Assembly (NCBI GenBank): GCA_963765785.1
Contig: CAVXXW010000019.1
Location: forward strand, 62,001-126,000
Length of the DNA stretch: 64,000 bases
Source of the DNA: AC-32 sp963765785
Lineage (GTDB): Bacteria > Actinomycetota > Thermoleophilia > Gaiellales > Gaiellaceae
Reading direction: 5' to 3'
This document shows, piece by piece, positions 34,816-44,073 of the stretch (position 1 is the first letter of the stretch; each line of letters opens with the position of its first letter). Below the pieces are notes generated by a model that saw only the letters and a list, made by a program, of their open reading frames with translations, made no database searches and was not told the origin of the DNA. Position numbers and translations under genes: made by a program.

Positions 34816-35776
34816 CCGCGGCTCCTTCCGGCCGGAAGACGACCCGCCTGCGCGACCGAGTCCTCGAGACACGGCGGCGGGGAAACCACCCCACGATGAG
34901 CACTATCGCGCCGGGCAGGCTGGCGGCGAGCACCAGGACTCCGTAGGCGACGGCGGTCGCGGCGCCACGATCCGCGCCCAGGCCCGCCGCGGCGAACACC
35001 CATGCGGTGACGCCCTCGCGCGGTCCCCAGCCGCCGATGCTCGGCAGCACCATTGCCAGCATCGCGATCAACGCGAGCGGCAAGAGCCGGGAGAGCGGCC
35101 CGGTGACGCCTGCCGCCCGCGCGGCGACGAGGAACGTGGCCGCGTGGCCGACGAACACCAGGGCCGAGGCGAATACGACCGCCGGCAGCGCGTTCCGCCG
35201 CAGCACGCCGTTTCGGACGTCGGCCACCACCGCGTTCCAGACCCGCGCCCACCTGGAACGTCCGCCTCTCACTCTCATCCGGCCTACGAGGACGAGCCCG
35301 AGAGCGACCGCGGCCGCTGCGACCGCGACGAACGGCATGGACGAGCGCAGAGGCGACGGCAATACCAGGAGGACGGCGATCGTCAGCACGACCTGCACCA
35401 CCTGGCCGGCGCCGCGCTCCCAGACGACGGCCCTCAGGCCACGGCCGACGTCGTGCACCTCACGGCCGTGGCTGACACCACGATGGACGTCGCCGGCGAC
35501 ACCGGCCGGAAGCACGAGGTTGAGGAACACCGCCCGGTAGTAGGCGGCGACGGCTGCAGGCAGGGAGAGGCGGACACCAAGGCCGCGGGAGACGATCGTC
35601 CATCGCCACGCAGAGCAGACGGTGGTGACGAAGAAGATGGCCGCCGCAGCCAGAAGAGCACGGCCATCGACCGCGCTGAGGCCAGCAAGGAACGGGCCGG
35701 TGCCGAGACGCCAGATCACGACCGCGAGCAACGCGAACGCGACCGCTGGGCTGGCCCACCGACGGACGCTTCTCAT
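34808..35776 (-). CDS. Flippase-like LPG synthase TM-family protein
   Basis: A 322-residue membrane protein of the AglD/UPF0104 family with about eight helices. RAVFLNLVLPAGVAGDVHRG and MVLPSIGGWGPREGVTAWVF are the two conserved loops. Family members are thought to move or modify lipid-linked sugars. It sits mid-operon, overlapping both neighbours (ATGA upstream, 8 bp downstream), which fits export of a lipid-linked product. Confidence 0.88.
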   Translation of the reverse strand: MRSVRRWASPAVAFALLAVVIWRLGTGPFLAGLSAVDGRALLAAAAIFFVTTVCSAWRWTIVSRGLGVRLSLPAAVAAYYRAVFLNLVLPAGVAGDVHRGVSHGREVHDVGRGLRAVVWERGAGQVVQVVLTIAVLLVLPSPLRSSMPFVAVAAAAVALGLVLVGRMRVRGGRSRWARVWNAVVADVRNGVLRRNALPAVVFASALVFVGHAATFLVAARAAGVTGPLSRLLPLALIAMLAMVLPSIGGWGPREGVTAWVFAAAGLGADRGAATAVAYGVLVLAASLPGAIVLIVGWFPRRRVSRTRSRRRVVFRPEGAADA

Positions 35777-36594
35777 GGCAGCACCAGGAGGTCGGCATGG
35801 CCAACGGTGACGGCGAGCGCGCCGGCTGCCGCCTCTCTCAGACGGCGGCGTCGGTAGAGATCGGCATCGAGGGCCAGCGCGGGCTCCTGCTCGCACGCTG
35901 CGTCCACCCAGCCGGTGAGCCACTCGACTGCGAGGTCGCATTCCGTGGCTCCGAGCCGCCATGGGCTCGGTCTGACGACGACCTCGGCTCCCAGCCGCCG
36001 GAAGCCCTCGACAGCTGCTTCCACCGCATCCGGGCCGAGCAGGCGCCCGCGGGGCGTCACGCGGCGCTGGTGCTCGTCGAACGAAGCCGCGACTCTCGCG
36101 TCGAGCGGATCAGCCGGGAGCAGCCGGACGCGGCCGGTGACGGAGAGCGTGAGCAGCGCCGGGCACCCGGCTCCGGCGCACGCACGCATCAGCGCGTTCA
36201 GTTCGTCCGCGGTCAGCAGGTCGAGCAGCGCCGACGCCGTGACCACACTCGCGCCGGCGAGCTCGTCCCGGCCGAGCCGGGTGACATCGGAGAGCCTTGT
36301 CTCGACGGTGATGTCGGCTCCGTCGGCGGCAGGGCCGGGGACTTCGGTCTCGGCGAGCGTCAGCAGGTCCGGGTCGAGATCGTGGAGGATCCAGTGCTGC
36401 GGCCCGGGCAACAGCGGAGCGAGCCAGCGGCCCATCGAGCCGCTGCCGCAGGCGAGGTCGTGCACGACGAGGGGACCGCCGGACGTGAGGCGGCGGATGT
36501 GCCGGGCGAGGTCTTGCGAGCGGGCCATGGCGTCCGCGCGTTCGCGCAGGTCGAGCCACTCGGGGCTGACGCGGATCGCTTCGGCGGTGGTCAC
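35773..36594 (-). CDS. Class I SAM-dependent methyltransferase
   Basis: A 273-residue methyltransferase. VVHDLACGSGSMGRWLAPLL is SAM motif I; HWILHDLDPDLLTLAE follows with the ribose-binding Asp. VVTASALLDLLTADEL lies in the post-motif region. GTG start overlaps the glycosyltransferase stop (GTGA) and its stop overlaps the flippase start, so it is firmly part of the operon. Substrate presumably the pathway's pterin/pyrimidine or sugar moiety, by inference. Confidence 0.87.
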   Translation of the reverse strand: MTTAEAIRVSPEWLDLRERADAMARSQDLARHIRRLTSGGPLVVHDLACGSGSMGRWLAPLLPGPQHWILHDLDPDLLTLAETEVPGPAADGADITVETRLSDVTRLGRDELAGASVVTASALLDLLTADELNALMRACAGAGCPALLTLSVTGRVRLLPADPLDARVAASFDEHQRRVTPRGRLLGPDAVEAAVEGFRRLGAEVVVRPSPWRLGATECDLAVEWLTGWVDAACEQEPALALDADLYRRRRLREAAAGALAVTVGHADLLVLP

Positions 36595-37649
36595 GCCGCC
36601 CTTTCGAGGACGTCTGCCACGGCAGAGGTCGTCGTCGACCAGCCGGCGAGCGACTCGCGCCGCTCCCGAGCCGCGCGGCGCAACCGCAAGCGAAGGTCGG
36701 CGTCCTCGAGCCAGCCTCGCAGCGCGTCACGGAGTGCTGCAGGGTCGTCGGGCGGAACCAGCAGGCCCGGCCGAGTATCGTCGGCGCCGTGGCCGAGAGC
36801 CTCAGGCACTCCGCCGACGTCTGCGGCGACGACCGGGAGCCCGCGTGCCAGCGCCTCGGCGACGACCATCCCATACGTCTCCGCGCGCGACGGCAGCACC
36901 AGCACATCCGCAGCGCCGTAGCTGCCGGCGAGCTCGGCTCCTGCCTGCGGGCCGGAGAAACGAACCCGATCGTCCATCCCCCCGGCGGCAACACGGCGAC
37001 GCAGACGCTCGACGAACATCGGGTCGCGCTCGAGGCTGCCGACGCACAGGCACTGCCAGCGAAGGCCGGTCAGCGGCGCGAGCGCGTCGAGCAGCACGTC
37101 GTGTCCCTTGTCAGGGATGACCGCCGCCACCGAGAGCAGCGCCCCGGCGGTTGCCGTGCCGGTCGCGAGCTCGGCGGAGTCGACGCCGGGCTCGGCGACC
37201 TGGACACGGTCGCCCGGCAACGAGTAGCGCTGGACGAGGACTCGTCGGGCCCACGCGCTGGTGGTGACGACGGACACGGCGGCCGAGAGCACCGCCCTCT
37301 CCCGCTCGCGGACGGCGTCATCCGCCTTGCCTTCGCCCAGCGGCATGTGCACGAGCGCGACCAGCCGCATGCGGCTGCTCTCCGGCACGAGCACCTCGGG
37401 AGCAGGCGAAGCGACCAGCCCGTCGACCAGGACGAGAGCGCGATCGGGGATCCGGTACAGGGCATCGGCGAGCGCGGCGTACGACGGCGCATCGGGCCAC
37501 GGCCACGACCCCGGGATTTCGTGTACGTGCACCGTCCAGCCGGCCGCGGCGAGGCCGCGGCACACCCGGCGATCGTAGGCGTTGCCCCCGCTCGGCCGCG
37601 CCGGGTCGTCGAACCCTGCGGGGACAACGATGTGCACGGCGGAGATCAC
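36591..37649 (-). CDS. Family 4 glycosyltransferase (GT-B fold)
   Basis: A 352-residue retaining glycosyltransferase. The N-terminal domain opens VHIVVPAGFDDPARPSGGNAYDRRV; the C-terminal domain has the nucleotide-sugar site VLPSRAETYGMVVAEALARGLPVVAADVGG, the EX7E-type motif of GT4. No membrane segment. GTG start overlaps the pterin synthase stop. It would add a sugar to the pathway product, possibly on a lipid carrier. Confidence 0.9.
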   Translation of the reverse strand: MISAVHIVVPAGFDDPARPSGGNAYDRRVCRGLAAAGWTVHVHEIPGSWPWPDAPSYAALADALYRIPDRALVLVDGLVASPAPEVLVPESSRMRLVALVHMPLGEGKADDAVRERERAVLSAAVSVVTTSAWARRVLVQRYSLPGDRVQVAEPGVDSAELATGTATAGALLSVAAVIPDKGHDVLLDALAPLTGLRWQCLCVGSLERDPMFVERLRRRVAAGGMDDRVRFSGPQAGAELAGSYGAADVLVLPSRAETYGMVVAEALARGLPVVAADVGGVPEALGHGADDTRPGLLVPPDDPAALRDALRGWLEDADLRLRLRRAARERRESLAGWSTTTSAVADVLERAA

Positions 37650-38044
37650 AACGCTCGCTCGTACGTCGCCGAGGCGACGTGGGACTCGTGCAGCGTGACG
37701 ACGAGCCCGTCGAGCTTCCGCGCGGCATCGCCGAGGGCACCGGCATGCGCCCGCTCTGCGAGCCGATCCGCGATCAGCCGGGCGAGTGCCTCCGAGGTGG
37801 TGTTCATGCCGGCGAGTGCCGGCTCGTCGTCGAGATTTCGATAGCTGAGCTCCGAGAGGACCGCGTGCAGCTCCTCGGTCGCTCGGCCGATGTCGACGAC
37901 GACGCCGTCGGCGTCGAGGTCCGCGCGCCTGAACGTGGCGTCGACGACGTACGTCGCGCCGTGGAGCCTCTGGGCCGGCCCGAAGGTCTCGCCGCGCAGA
38001 CTGTGGGCGATCATCATGTGATCGCGGACGGTCACGCCGAACAC
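37646..38044 (-). CDS. 6-pyruvoyl-tetrahydropterin synthase/QueD-like enzyme
   Basis: A 132-residue T-fold enzyme. MIAHSLRG holds one zinc His; RLHGATYVVDATF holds the second in an HGATY version of the usual HGHNY, so the third His (HGH) is replaced by Ala. VVDIGRATEELHAVLSELSYRNLD and TTSEALARLIADRL are the conserved helix and Glu region, and HESHVASATYE ends the domain. The lost zinc ligand suggests altered chemistry. GTG start; 6 bp after the dehydrogenase gene. Confidence 0.85.
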   Translation of the reverse strand: MFGVTVRDHMMIAHSLRGETFGPAQRLHGATYVVDATFRRADLDADGVVVDIGRATEELHAVLSELSYRNLDDEPALAGMNTTSEALARLIADRLAERAHAGALGDAARKLDGLVVTLHESHVASATYERAL

Positions 38045-38050
38045 GCCGTC

Positions 38051-39058
38051 CTACCCCTCGCCATAGGTGAGTGTGTGACAGAGCGCCGGCAGGGTTCCCG
38101 CGGCGAGGCGGGCCATCACCTCGGGCAACTCGGCGAAGCGCGACTCGCCCGTGAGCAAGGCGTCGAAGGCGGGGTCGCGCAGCAGCTCGAGGGCGAGCGC
38201 TAGACGTTCGGCGAACGTCCGGCGCGAGGCGCGGACCGGGGAGAGGGCGCCGACCTGGCTCGAGCGGATGGCGAGGCGGCGGGCGTGGAATGCCCCTCCG
38301 AGCGAGAGGCGAACCTCGGTGTCGCCATACCAGCTGAGATCGATGACGGTGCCCTCGGCGGCGAGCAGGTCCAGCGAGCGTTGGAGGCCCGCGGACGTCG
38401 CACTCGTGTGCACGACCAGGTCGAGATCGCCGGGGGCGTCTTCCGGCAGGGCGAAGTCGACGTCGAGGGCGGCGGCGACGTCGGCGCGGCCGGGATCGAC
38501 GTCCACGAGCGTCACGTGCACGGCGGGATACCGCTGCAGCAGCCGGGCGACGCAGCAGCCCACCATCCCGCCGCCCACGACCGCTACCCGGTCGCCCACG
38601 GCAGGGGCGGCGTCCCACAGCGCGTTGATTGCGGTCTCGACCGTGCCCGCGAGCACGGCGCGGGCGGCCGGGACGCCCTCGGGCACGACCGATACCGCGC
38701 TGGCAGGTACTACGTAGACGGTCTGGTGCGGGTAGAGGCAGAACACGGTACGGCCGCGCAGGTCGGCCGGCCCTTCCTCCACGGCGCCGACGTTCAGGTA
38801 GCCGTACTTGACCGGCCCCGGGAAGTCCCCCTCCTGGAACGGCGCCCGCATCCTCGCGCGCTGGTCCGGCGGCACGCGGCCGCGGAACACGAGGGTCTCG
38901 GTGCCACGGCTGATGCCCGACCGTACTGTGCGTACGACAACGTCGGCCGGGCCCGGTTCGGGGAGACCGACCGGACGGATCTCTCCACGACCCGGCGCTC
39001 GCAACCAGAACGCATGTGCGATCCGGCGATCGACTTCCTCGTAGTTGCGCACTGTCAC
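38051..39058 (-). CDS. MDR-family (zinc-type) dehydrogenase
   Basis: A 335-residue medium-chain dehydrogenase/reductase. The catalytic domain begins PADVVVRTVRSGISRGTETLVFRG; the usual zinc Cys after SGI is replaced (SGISRGTE), as in BchC-like members. The Rossmann motif is VAVVGGGMVGCCVARLL, with acidic VTLVDVDPG for NAD selectivity. First gene of the seven-gene minus-strand operon. It may oxidise or reduce a side chain on the pterin or sugar. Confidence 0.87.
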   Translation of the reverse strand: MTVRNYEEVDRRIAHAFWLRAPGRGEIRPVGLPEPGPADVVVRTVRSGISRGTETLVFRGRVPPDQRARMRAPFQEGDFPGPVKYGYLNVGAVEEGPADLRGRTVFCLYPHQTVYVVPASAVSVVPEGVPAARAVLAGTVETAINALWDAAPAVGDRVAVVGGGMVGCCVARLLQRYPAVHVTLVDVDPGRADVAAALDVDFALPEDAPGDLDLVVHTSATSAGLQRSLDLLAAEGTVIDLSWYGDTEVRLSLGGAFHARRLAIRSSQVGALSPVRASRRTFAERLALALELLRDPAFDALLTGESRFAELPEVMARLAAGTLPALCHTLTYGEG

Positions 39059-39137
39059 AGGAGTCTTGTGCCGAAGTACGCGAGACGTCCGCCGCCGGAT
39101 TGACCAGCAACCGCTTCTCTAGCCATGGCCCGTGGGT

Positions 39138-39809
39138 CTAGAGCCGCGGGACCCCACAGCGAGGAATGCGGTCCCGAAGAACAACTCGTGTCCAGGACAG
39201 ATCGGCCAGCTCATCCTGCATGGCCGCGTGAACCGCCTCCCACGGACGGCGCTCGATCCACTCGTCTATGGAGCCGAAGCGCCGTCCAACTGCGATTCCG
39301 AGCCGCGCCAGCCAGCGGGGTGTGTCGTCGGGAACCTTGAGATCGAGCACGACCCAGCGCCCGCCGCGGGAAAGGGCGGCAGCGCCGTGGGCGATGACGG
39401 CTCCGCATTCAGGCACATGCGAGAGGGCGTATGTGGACAGGATCGCGTCGACCTCGGTCGGGAAGTCGAACTCGGCCGCGTCGGCTTGCACGAGGCTGAT
39501 GTTGCCCCAGCCGTTGGTCTCGATCCGATGCTGGGCCTGGGCGAGCATCGCGTCGGTCAGGTCGACGCCGACGATCCGGCCCTTGGGACCGATCGCTTGC
39601 TCGATCAGCGAGAAGTTCAGGCCGGTGCCGCAGGCGACGTCGACCACGCTGTCACCTGGACGAAGCCCGAGTGCGCGTACGGCCCGGAGGCGCTGGGCCC
39701 GCTGGGGGTAGCCGGGCACTGGGTAGAGCCGGGACGTGATGTCGTAGTGCTTCGCCTTCTTGCGGTAGGTCTCGATTAGATGCTCTCGCGTGCTGTCGAT
39801 CTGGCTCAC
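39138..39809 (-). CDS. UbiE-like SAM-dependent methyltransferase
   Basis: A 223-residue methyltransferase: YRKKAKHYDITSRLY, SAM motif I VVDVACGTGLNFSLIE, GVDLTDAMLAQAQHRI, and ILSTYALSHVPE. The GTG at 39809 has GAGGAGA upstream. The same reading frame is open without a stop through the whole upstream metallophosphatase, so the two could also be made as one 571-residue protein. It ends just before the pterin-glycan operon promoter region. Confidence 0.85.
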   Translation of the reverse strand: MSQIDSTREHLIETYRKKAKHYDITSRLYPVPGYPQRAQRLRAVRALGLRPGDSVVDVACGTGLNFSLIEQAIGPKGRIVGVDLTDAMLAQAQHRIETNGWGNISLVQADAAEFDFPTEVDAILSTYALSHVPECGAVIAHGAAALSRGGRWVVLDLKVPDDTPRWLARLGIAVGRRFGSIDEWIERRPWEAVHAAMQDELADLSWTRVVLRDRIPRCGVPRL

Positions 39810-40853
39810 GGTGTCTCCTCGGTTTCGACGGCACGTCACGCTGAAGTCGTCGCGCACTCGGCCGTCGACGGTCTCGTAGCTGAAGCGCGCCTCGCGAGGC
39901 GCCACGTCCACCCTTAGCGCGCCGAAGTGGCCTTGGACGATGCGGGCGGGCGGAATCGTCAGTTTGCGGGCGTCATTGTCCAGCGGGGCTCCGCCCGTGC
40001 CGACGGCCACATACACCACCCCGTGGCGGGGACGGCTTCGGGCGTACGCATGGAGGTGGCCGACGAAGACCACCTGAACCCCGTCCTTCTCGACCAGCGG
40101 GACGATGTTGCGGCGGAGACCTGGACTGAGGGGGCGTCCCGGGGGCTCCCAGGGCGGGTGATGCCAGGCGGCAAAGCGGAAGCAGGATTCGAGCGCCAGC
40201 GCCCTACGGGCGAAACGCAACTGTGGCGAGTCGGGTCCGACCGAGGAGTCGGAGTCCAGCACGACGACGGCCGCGTTCCCCCACGTGAAGCGGTACCAGC
40301 GCTCGTTGCCGAGCGAATGGAACGCCTCGAGCTCCGGCTTCCCGCCGTTCGCCTTGACGTCGTGATTGCCGAGCGCAGGGAACCAGGCCGACTCGCGCAT
40401 GACGGCCGCGTACGGACCGAAGATGTCGCGATCGAGCAGCTCAGGCGCGCCGAGCGGGTAGGCGTTGTCGCCCACGGTGAGCACGAAGTTCGGGTGCCAG
40501 GACTCGATCATCGAGGCGACGGCCATCTCGTCTCGCGTCCCGCTGCCGAAGTCGCCCACGACGGCGAAGGTGAACCTGGCGGCTCGCGCCGGCGCGGCGC
40601 GGAACCTGCCCTCCGCGACGACCCCGGAGTCTGTCTCGACCGTGTACCTGTAGTGCATCCCCGGCTTCAGACGGGTCAACTTGACGACGTGGTCGACACC
40701 GGTGCCGGCGGCGAGGCGGGCACCGTTCCGGAGGACGACGAAGGCACGGTCGGCCACCGTCGTGCGGAACGAGATGATCGCGCTGCGTTGCCTCACGCTC
40801 TCGACCACGGGGCCGCGAGCGAGGGCAACCGCGGCGACCGCGGCGCCGATCAC
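39810..40853 (-). CDS. Purple acid phosphatase-like metallophosphoesterase (no own stop codon)
   Basis: About 348 residues. A hydrophobic N-terminus (VIGAAVAAVALARG) looks like a signal or anchor. An Fn3-like domain (HYRYTVETDSGVVAEG) and then the catalytic set FAVVGDFGSGTRDE, LTVGDNAYP, ALGNHDV, AAWHHPPWE and FVGHLHAYAR follow. GTG start overlaps the SRPBCC stop. After the normal end (DDFSVTCR) the frame continues into the methyltransferase without a stop; a shift by one base would meet TGA at once, so a recent indel is likely. Confidence 0.82.
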
Positions 40854-41302
40854 GGCGTAGTGGACTCGACCGCAGCCTTGATCGCCGCCATCTCGTGATC
40901 CATTACGCGCTGGATCCTGCCCTTGAGCACGGGGCCGGGGATCGCGCGCATGATGCTCTTGCGGTCGACCTCGACCCACATCATGGCGTCGGTCCGCCCC
41001 TCGTCCAACGGCTCGAGCTCCATTCCCCAGCGTGCCGCGGACGTGCCCATCGGTCCGGCGAACGCGATGCGGCGGGGCGCCTCGACCGCGGTCACGTTCT
41101 GGGCTCGGTAGCGAGTGGACCCGAATAGCCCCTTAGCGTGCTGCTCCACCAGCGAGCCGGGCTGAAGCGGAGCACCTCCGCCAACCCAACATTCGCGAAC
41201 CGTCGGCGCCCACTCCGCCCAGCGTCCGAGGTCACAGACGTACGCCCACACTTCTGGGACGCTGTCGGCGATCGTTACGCGGCTCTCGGATCTGAGCGCC
41301 AT
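40850..41302 (-). CDS. SRPBCC (polyketide cyclase-like) protein
   Basis: A 150-residue START-like protein: RVTIADSVPEVWAYVCDLGRWAEWAPTV and GMELEPLDEGRTDAMMWVEVD fit the ligand-binding fold. A GTG seven codons upstream is an alternative start, and neither has a clear ribosome site. Its TGA overlaps the phosphatase GTG. It probably binds a lipid or hydrophobic ligand. Confidence 0.85.
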   Translation of the reverse strand: MALRSESRVTIADSVPEVWAYVCDLGRWAEWAPTVRECWVGGGAPLQPGSLVEQHAKGLFGSTRYRAQNVTAVEAPRRIAFAGPMGTSAARWGMELEPLDEGRTDAMMWVEVDRKSIMRAIPGPVLKGRIQRVMDHEMAAIKAAVESTTP

Positions 41303-41373
41303 CGCGCCGGGCGAGATCGACACACCCCAGCAGTACGCTCGAAACGCCCGCCCGGATCCCGCTCCTCTCTCGT

Positions 41374-41403
41374 GAGAGGGGCGGCCGCGGTGCCGCCCCT
41401 CTC
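41374..41403 (-). terminator. Terminator of the TolB-like gene
   Basis: A perfect 12-bp GC-rich stem (41374-41385 with 41392-41403) and 6-nt loop, 29 bp beyond the minus-strand TolB-like stop. No T-run. Confidence 0.65.
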
Positions 41404-41431
41404 GAGCATTTCGTTCCGAGTCCTGTCTGTG

Positions 41432-42385
41432 TTAGCCGTCGTTCTCGTCTTCGTCTTGGTTGTCGCTGCCAAGGGGCTGCCAGCCGGGGACGAACTGGAG
41501 GCCGCCGGGATGGACTGCTACCGCGTCGCTGCCGTCCTTGGCGTCGAGCGTGTAGATGGTGCGGCTCGGGAAGTCCAACGTGGCGATGCGGCGCCCGTCG
41601 GGTGACCAGGCGGTGCCGTAGTACGTCGCATCGTGGGTGATCTGATGCTGGTGGGTGCCGTTGGCGTTCATCACCCAGATGTCGCCCCAGCTGCTGCCCA
41701 TGTCGGCGATGCCGTGCGTGTCGGCGAGGTAGGCGATCTTGTTGCCGTGAGGGCTCCAGTCGGGTACCTGGTCCTTCGGCTGCGAGTCGAAGGTGAGCTG
41801 CGTCTGATTCGAGCCGTCGGCGTTCATCAGCCAGACCTGCGAGGTGCCGGTGCGGTTGCTGGTGAAGACGATCTTGCGGCCGTTCGGCGAGAAGGCGGGG
41901 TAGACGTTGTTGCCGACGCCGCTCGTCAGCCTGGTGAGATCGCTGCCGTCGCTGTTGACGACGTAGATGTCGCGGCCGAAGGTCGTTGCGCCGGCGCAGA
42001 AGACGATCTTGCTCCCGTCGGGCGAGAAGTCGGGGAAGATCGCGGTGACGTTCATGTGCGTGACCTGCTGTTTGTCCGAGCCGTCCTGCTTCATCGTCCA
42101 CACCTGGACGGGGCCGCCGCCCTCGCCCGAGCAGTAGGCGATTCGCTCGCCGTCGGCCGAGTAGGCGGCGCAGGCGTCGAAGCCCGGATCGGTGGTCAGC
42201 CGCTGCAGATCCTGTCCGTCTGGCCGCACCGAGTAGACGTCGGTGTTGCCGTTGATGTTGATGCCGAAGGCGAGCCGCCCGTTCGATTTTCCTGCGTAGG
42301 TGGCGTGAGCCGAGCCGTTGATCGCAGCCAGCGCGGCAAGCACGCTCACGGCCACGACGGCTGTGATGGCAAGAGCCTTCTTCAT
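41432..42385 (-). CDS. Exported TolB-like PD40 beta-propeller protein
   Basis: A 317-residue protein with an N-terminal signal peptide (MKKALAITAVVAVSVLAALA, cleavage near SAHA). Six PD40 repeats of the TolB C-terminal type follow, each with a pattern like FSPDGSKIVF, FSPNGRKIVFTSN and WSPDGRRIATL. It lacks the TolB N-terminal domain, and no Tol-Pal partners are nearby. AGGAGGAGGGATGAC precedes the ATG. The acidic tail is short. Likely a secreted or surface binding protein. Confidence 0.9.
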   Translation of the reverse strand: MKKALAITAVVAVSVLAALAAINGSAHATYAGKSNGRLAFGININGNTDVYSVRPDGQDLQRLTTDPGFDACAAYSADGERIAYCSGEGGGPVQVWTMKQDGSDKQQVTHMNVTAIFPDFSPDGSKIVFCAGATTFGRDIYVVNSDGSDLTRLTSGVGNNVYPAFSPNGRKIVFTSNRTGTSQVWLMNADGSNQTQLTFDSQPKDQVPDWSPHGNKIAYLADTHGIADMGSSWGDIWVMNANGTHQHQITHDATYYGTAWSPDGRRIATLDFPSRTIYTLDAKDGSDAVAVHPGGLQFVPGWQPLGSDNQDEDENDG

Positions 42386-42570
42386 GTCATCCCTCCTCCT
42401 GTTGTCGATGCCGTGGCTCCCCCGCCGCGTGACGGCCGCTGATCCACCCTCCGTGCGAACGAGCCATGGCCCGACCGTGCCTGCCTCCGGTAAGACGGCA
42501 GGAGCAGTCGGATAAACAGACCGCGCTCCAGCTGCTTCCGTTTTGGCTTGGGAAGCGGTAAAACCCGCCG

Positions 42571-44073
42571 GTGGAGTACCGGATCCTCGGGCCACTCGAG
42601 GTGGTCGACGAGGGCGAGCCGGTCCCGCTGGGCAGGCTGAAGGAGCGGCTCGTCCTGGCGATCCTGCTCCTGCATGCGAACGAGCTCGTCGCACGCGAGC
42701 GGCTGATCGACGAGCTTTGGGGCGAGTCGCCGCCGCCGACGGCGCGGAAGGCCGTCAACGGCTACGTCTCGCAGCTGCGGAAGGCGCTGACACGGAACGG
42801 CCGCGACCCGATCACGACCGTGGACGGCGGCTACCGCATCGAGGTCGATGCCGAGCGCCTCGACACCACGCGCCTACAACACCTCCTTGCCGCGGCCCGC
42901 GAGCGCGCCTCGGCGGGCGAGCTCGAAGCGGCTGCCGAGCTCCTGCGCGAAGCGCTGGCGCTCTGGCGCGGCCCCACCCTCGCCGGGCTCCTGCTCGAGT
43001 CGCACGGGCGTGACCAGGTGGCCCAGCTCGACGAGCTGCGGCTGACGGCGCTGATGGACCGAATCGACTACGAGCTCGCGCTCGGTCGTCACGAGGAGGT
43101 GCTGGGTGAGCTGCAGGTGCTGGTCGGTGAACACCCTTTGCGGGAGCGACTCCGCGGCCAGCTGATGCTGGCCCTCTACCGCGCCGACCGGCAGGCAGAG
43201 GCGCTCGAGGCGTACCAGCAGGCACGGGAAGTCCTCGTCGAGGAGCTCGGGATCGAGCCGAGCCCGGCGCTGCAGCGACTGCAGAAAGGGATCTTGATCC
43301 AGGATCCGGCACTCGAGCTGCCGGCCGGGATCGCCGCTCCGGACGGATTCGCTCGACGCGCGCAGGACGCTCCCATCCCGTCGACGCGGCTCGTGCTGGC
43401 CGAGGACCACTACCTCTTGCGCGAGGGGATGAGGCGACTGCTCGAGACGAACCCCGACCTCGAGGTTGCGGCCGTCTGCGAGGACCTCCACTCGCTGCTC
43501 GCCGCGGTCGAGGCCGAGCGGCCCGATGTCGTCGTCACCGACATCCGCATGCCGCCGGGCAACCTCGACGAAGGGATTCAGGCTTCAGACCGGTTACGCG
43601 ACGAGCATCCGGACGTCGGCGTGGTCGTACTCAGCCAGTACCTGGAGCCCGCCTACGCGCTTGCGCTCTTCGAGGCAGGGACGGAGCGCCGCGCATATCT
43701 CCTCAAGGAGCGCGTCCACGACGTCGGCCAGCTCGTCGCGGCGATCCGGGCTGTCGCGGATGGCGGATCGGTCGTCGATCCGAAGGTGGTCGAGGCGCTC
43801 GTCGCCGAAAAGACGCGGCGCGAGCAATCGCCCCTCGACGAGCTGACGCCGCGAGAGCGCGACGTCCTCCGGGAGATGGCGGAGGGGAAGAACAACGCAG
43901 CGATCGCGGAGGCGCTGCGCCTGAGCGAACGCACCGTCGAGAAGGTGATCCACGCAATCTTCCTCAAGCTCGGTCTCGCCTGGGAGACCACGGTCCACAA
44001 GCGCGTGAAGGCGGTGCTCTTCTACCTGACTGGAACTGCCGCGGAGACACGGTCGGCTGAAAGGTCGAGCTGA
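42571..44073 (+). CDS. SARP (BTAD) - response regulator - LuxR fusion
   Basis: A 500-residue regulator with two DNA-binding domains. Residues 1-95 are an OmpR-type winged helix and 100-245 the BTAD domain (ALYRADRQAEALEAYQQARE), together a SARP module. Residues 272-390 are a receiver with phospho-acceptor Asp324 (VVVTDIRMP) and Lys379. Residues 423-485 are a LuxR/NarL HTH (LTPRERDVLREMAEGKNNAAIA, LSERTVEKVIHAIFLKLGL). GTG start. Phosphorylation could switch between the two DNA-binding ends. A small kinase gene converges on its 3' end. Confidence 0.9.
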   Translation: MEYRILGPLEVVDEGEPVPLGRLKERLVLAILLLHANELVARERLIDELWGESPPPTARKAVNGYVSQLRKALTRNGRDPITTVDGGYRIEVDAERLDTTRLQHLLAAARERASAGELEAAAELLREALALWRGPTLAGLLLESHGRDQVAQLDELRLTALMDRIDYELALGRHEEVLGELQVLVGEHPLRERLRGQLMLALYRADRQAEALEAYQQAREVLVEELGIEPSPALQRLQKGILIQDPALELPAGIAAPDGFARRAQDAPIPSTRLVLAEDHYLLREGMRRLLETNPDLEVAAVCEDLHSLLAAVEAERPDVVVTDIRMPPGNLDEGIQASDRLRDEHPDVGVVVLSQYLEPAYALALFEAGTERRAYLLKERVHDVGQLVAAIRAVADGGSVVDPKVVEALVAEKTRREQSPLDELTPRERDVLREMAEGKNNAAIAEALRLSERTVEKVIHAIFLKLGLAWETTVHKRVKAVLFYLTGTAAETRSAERSS

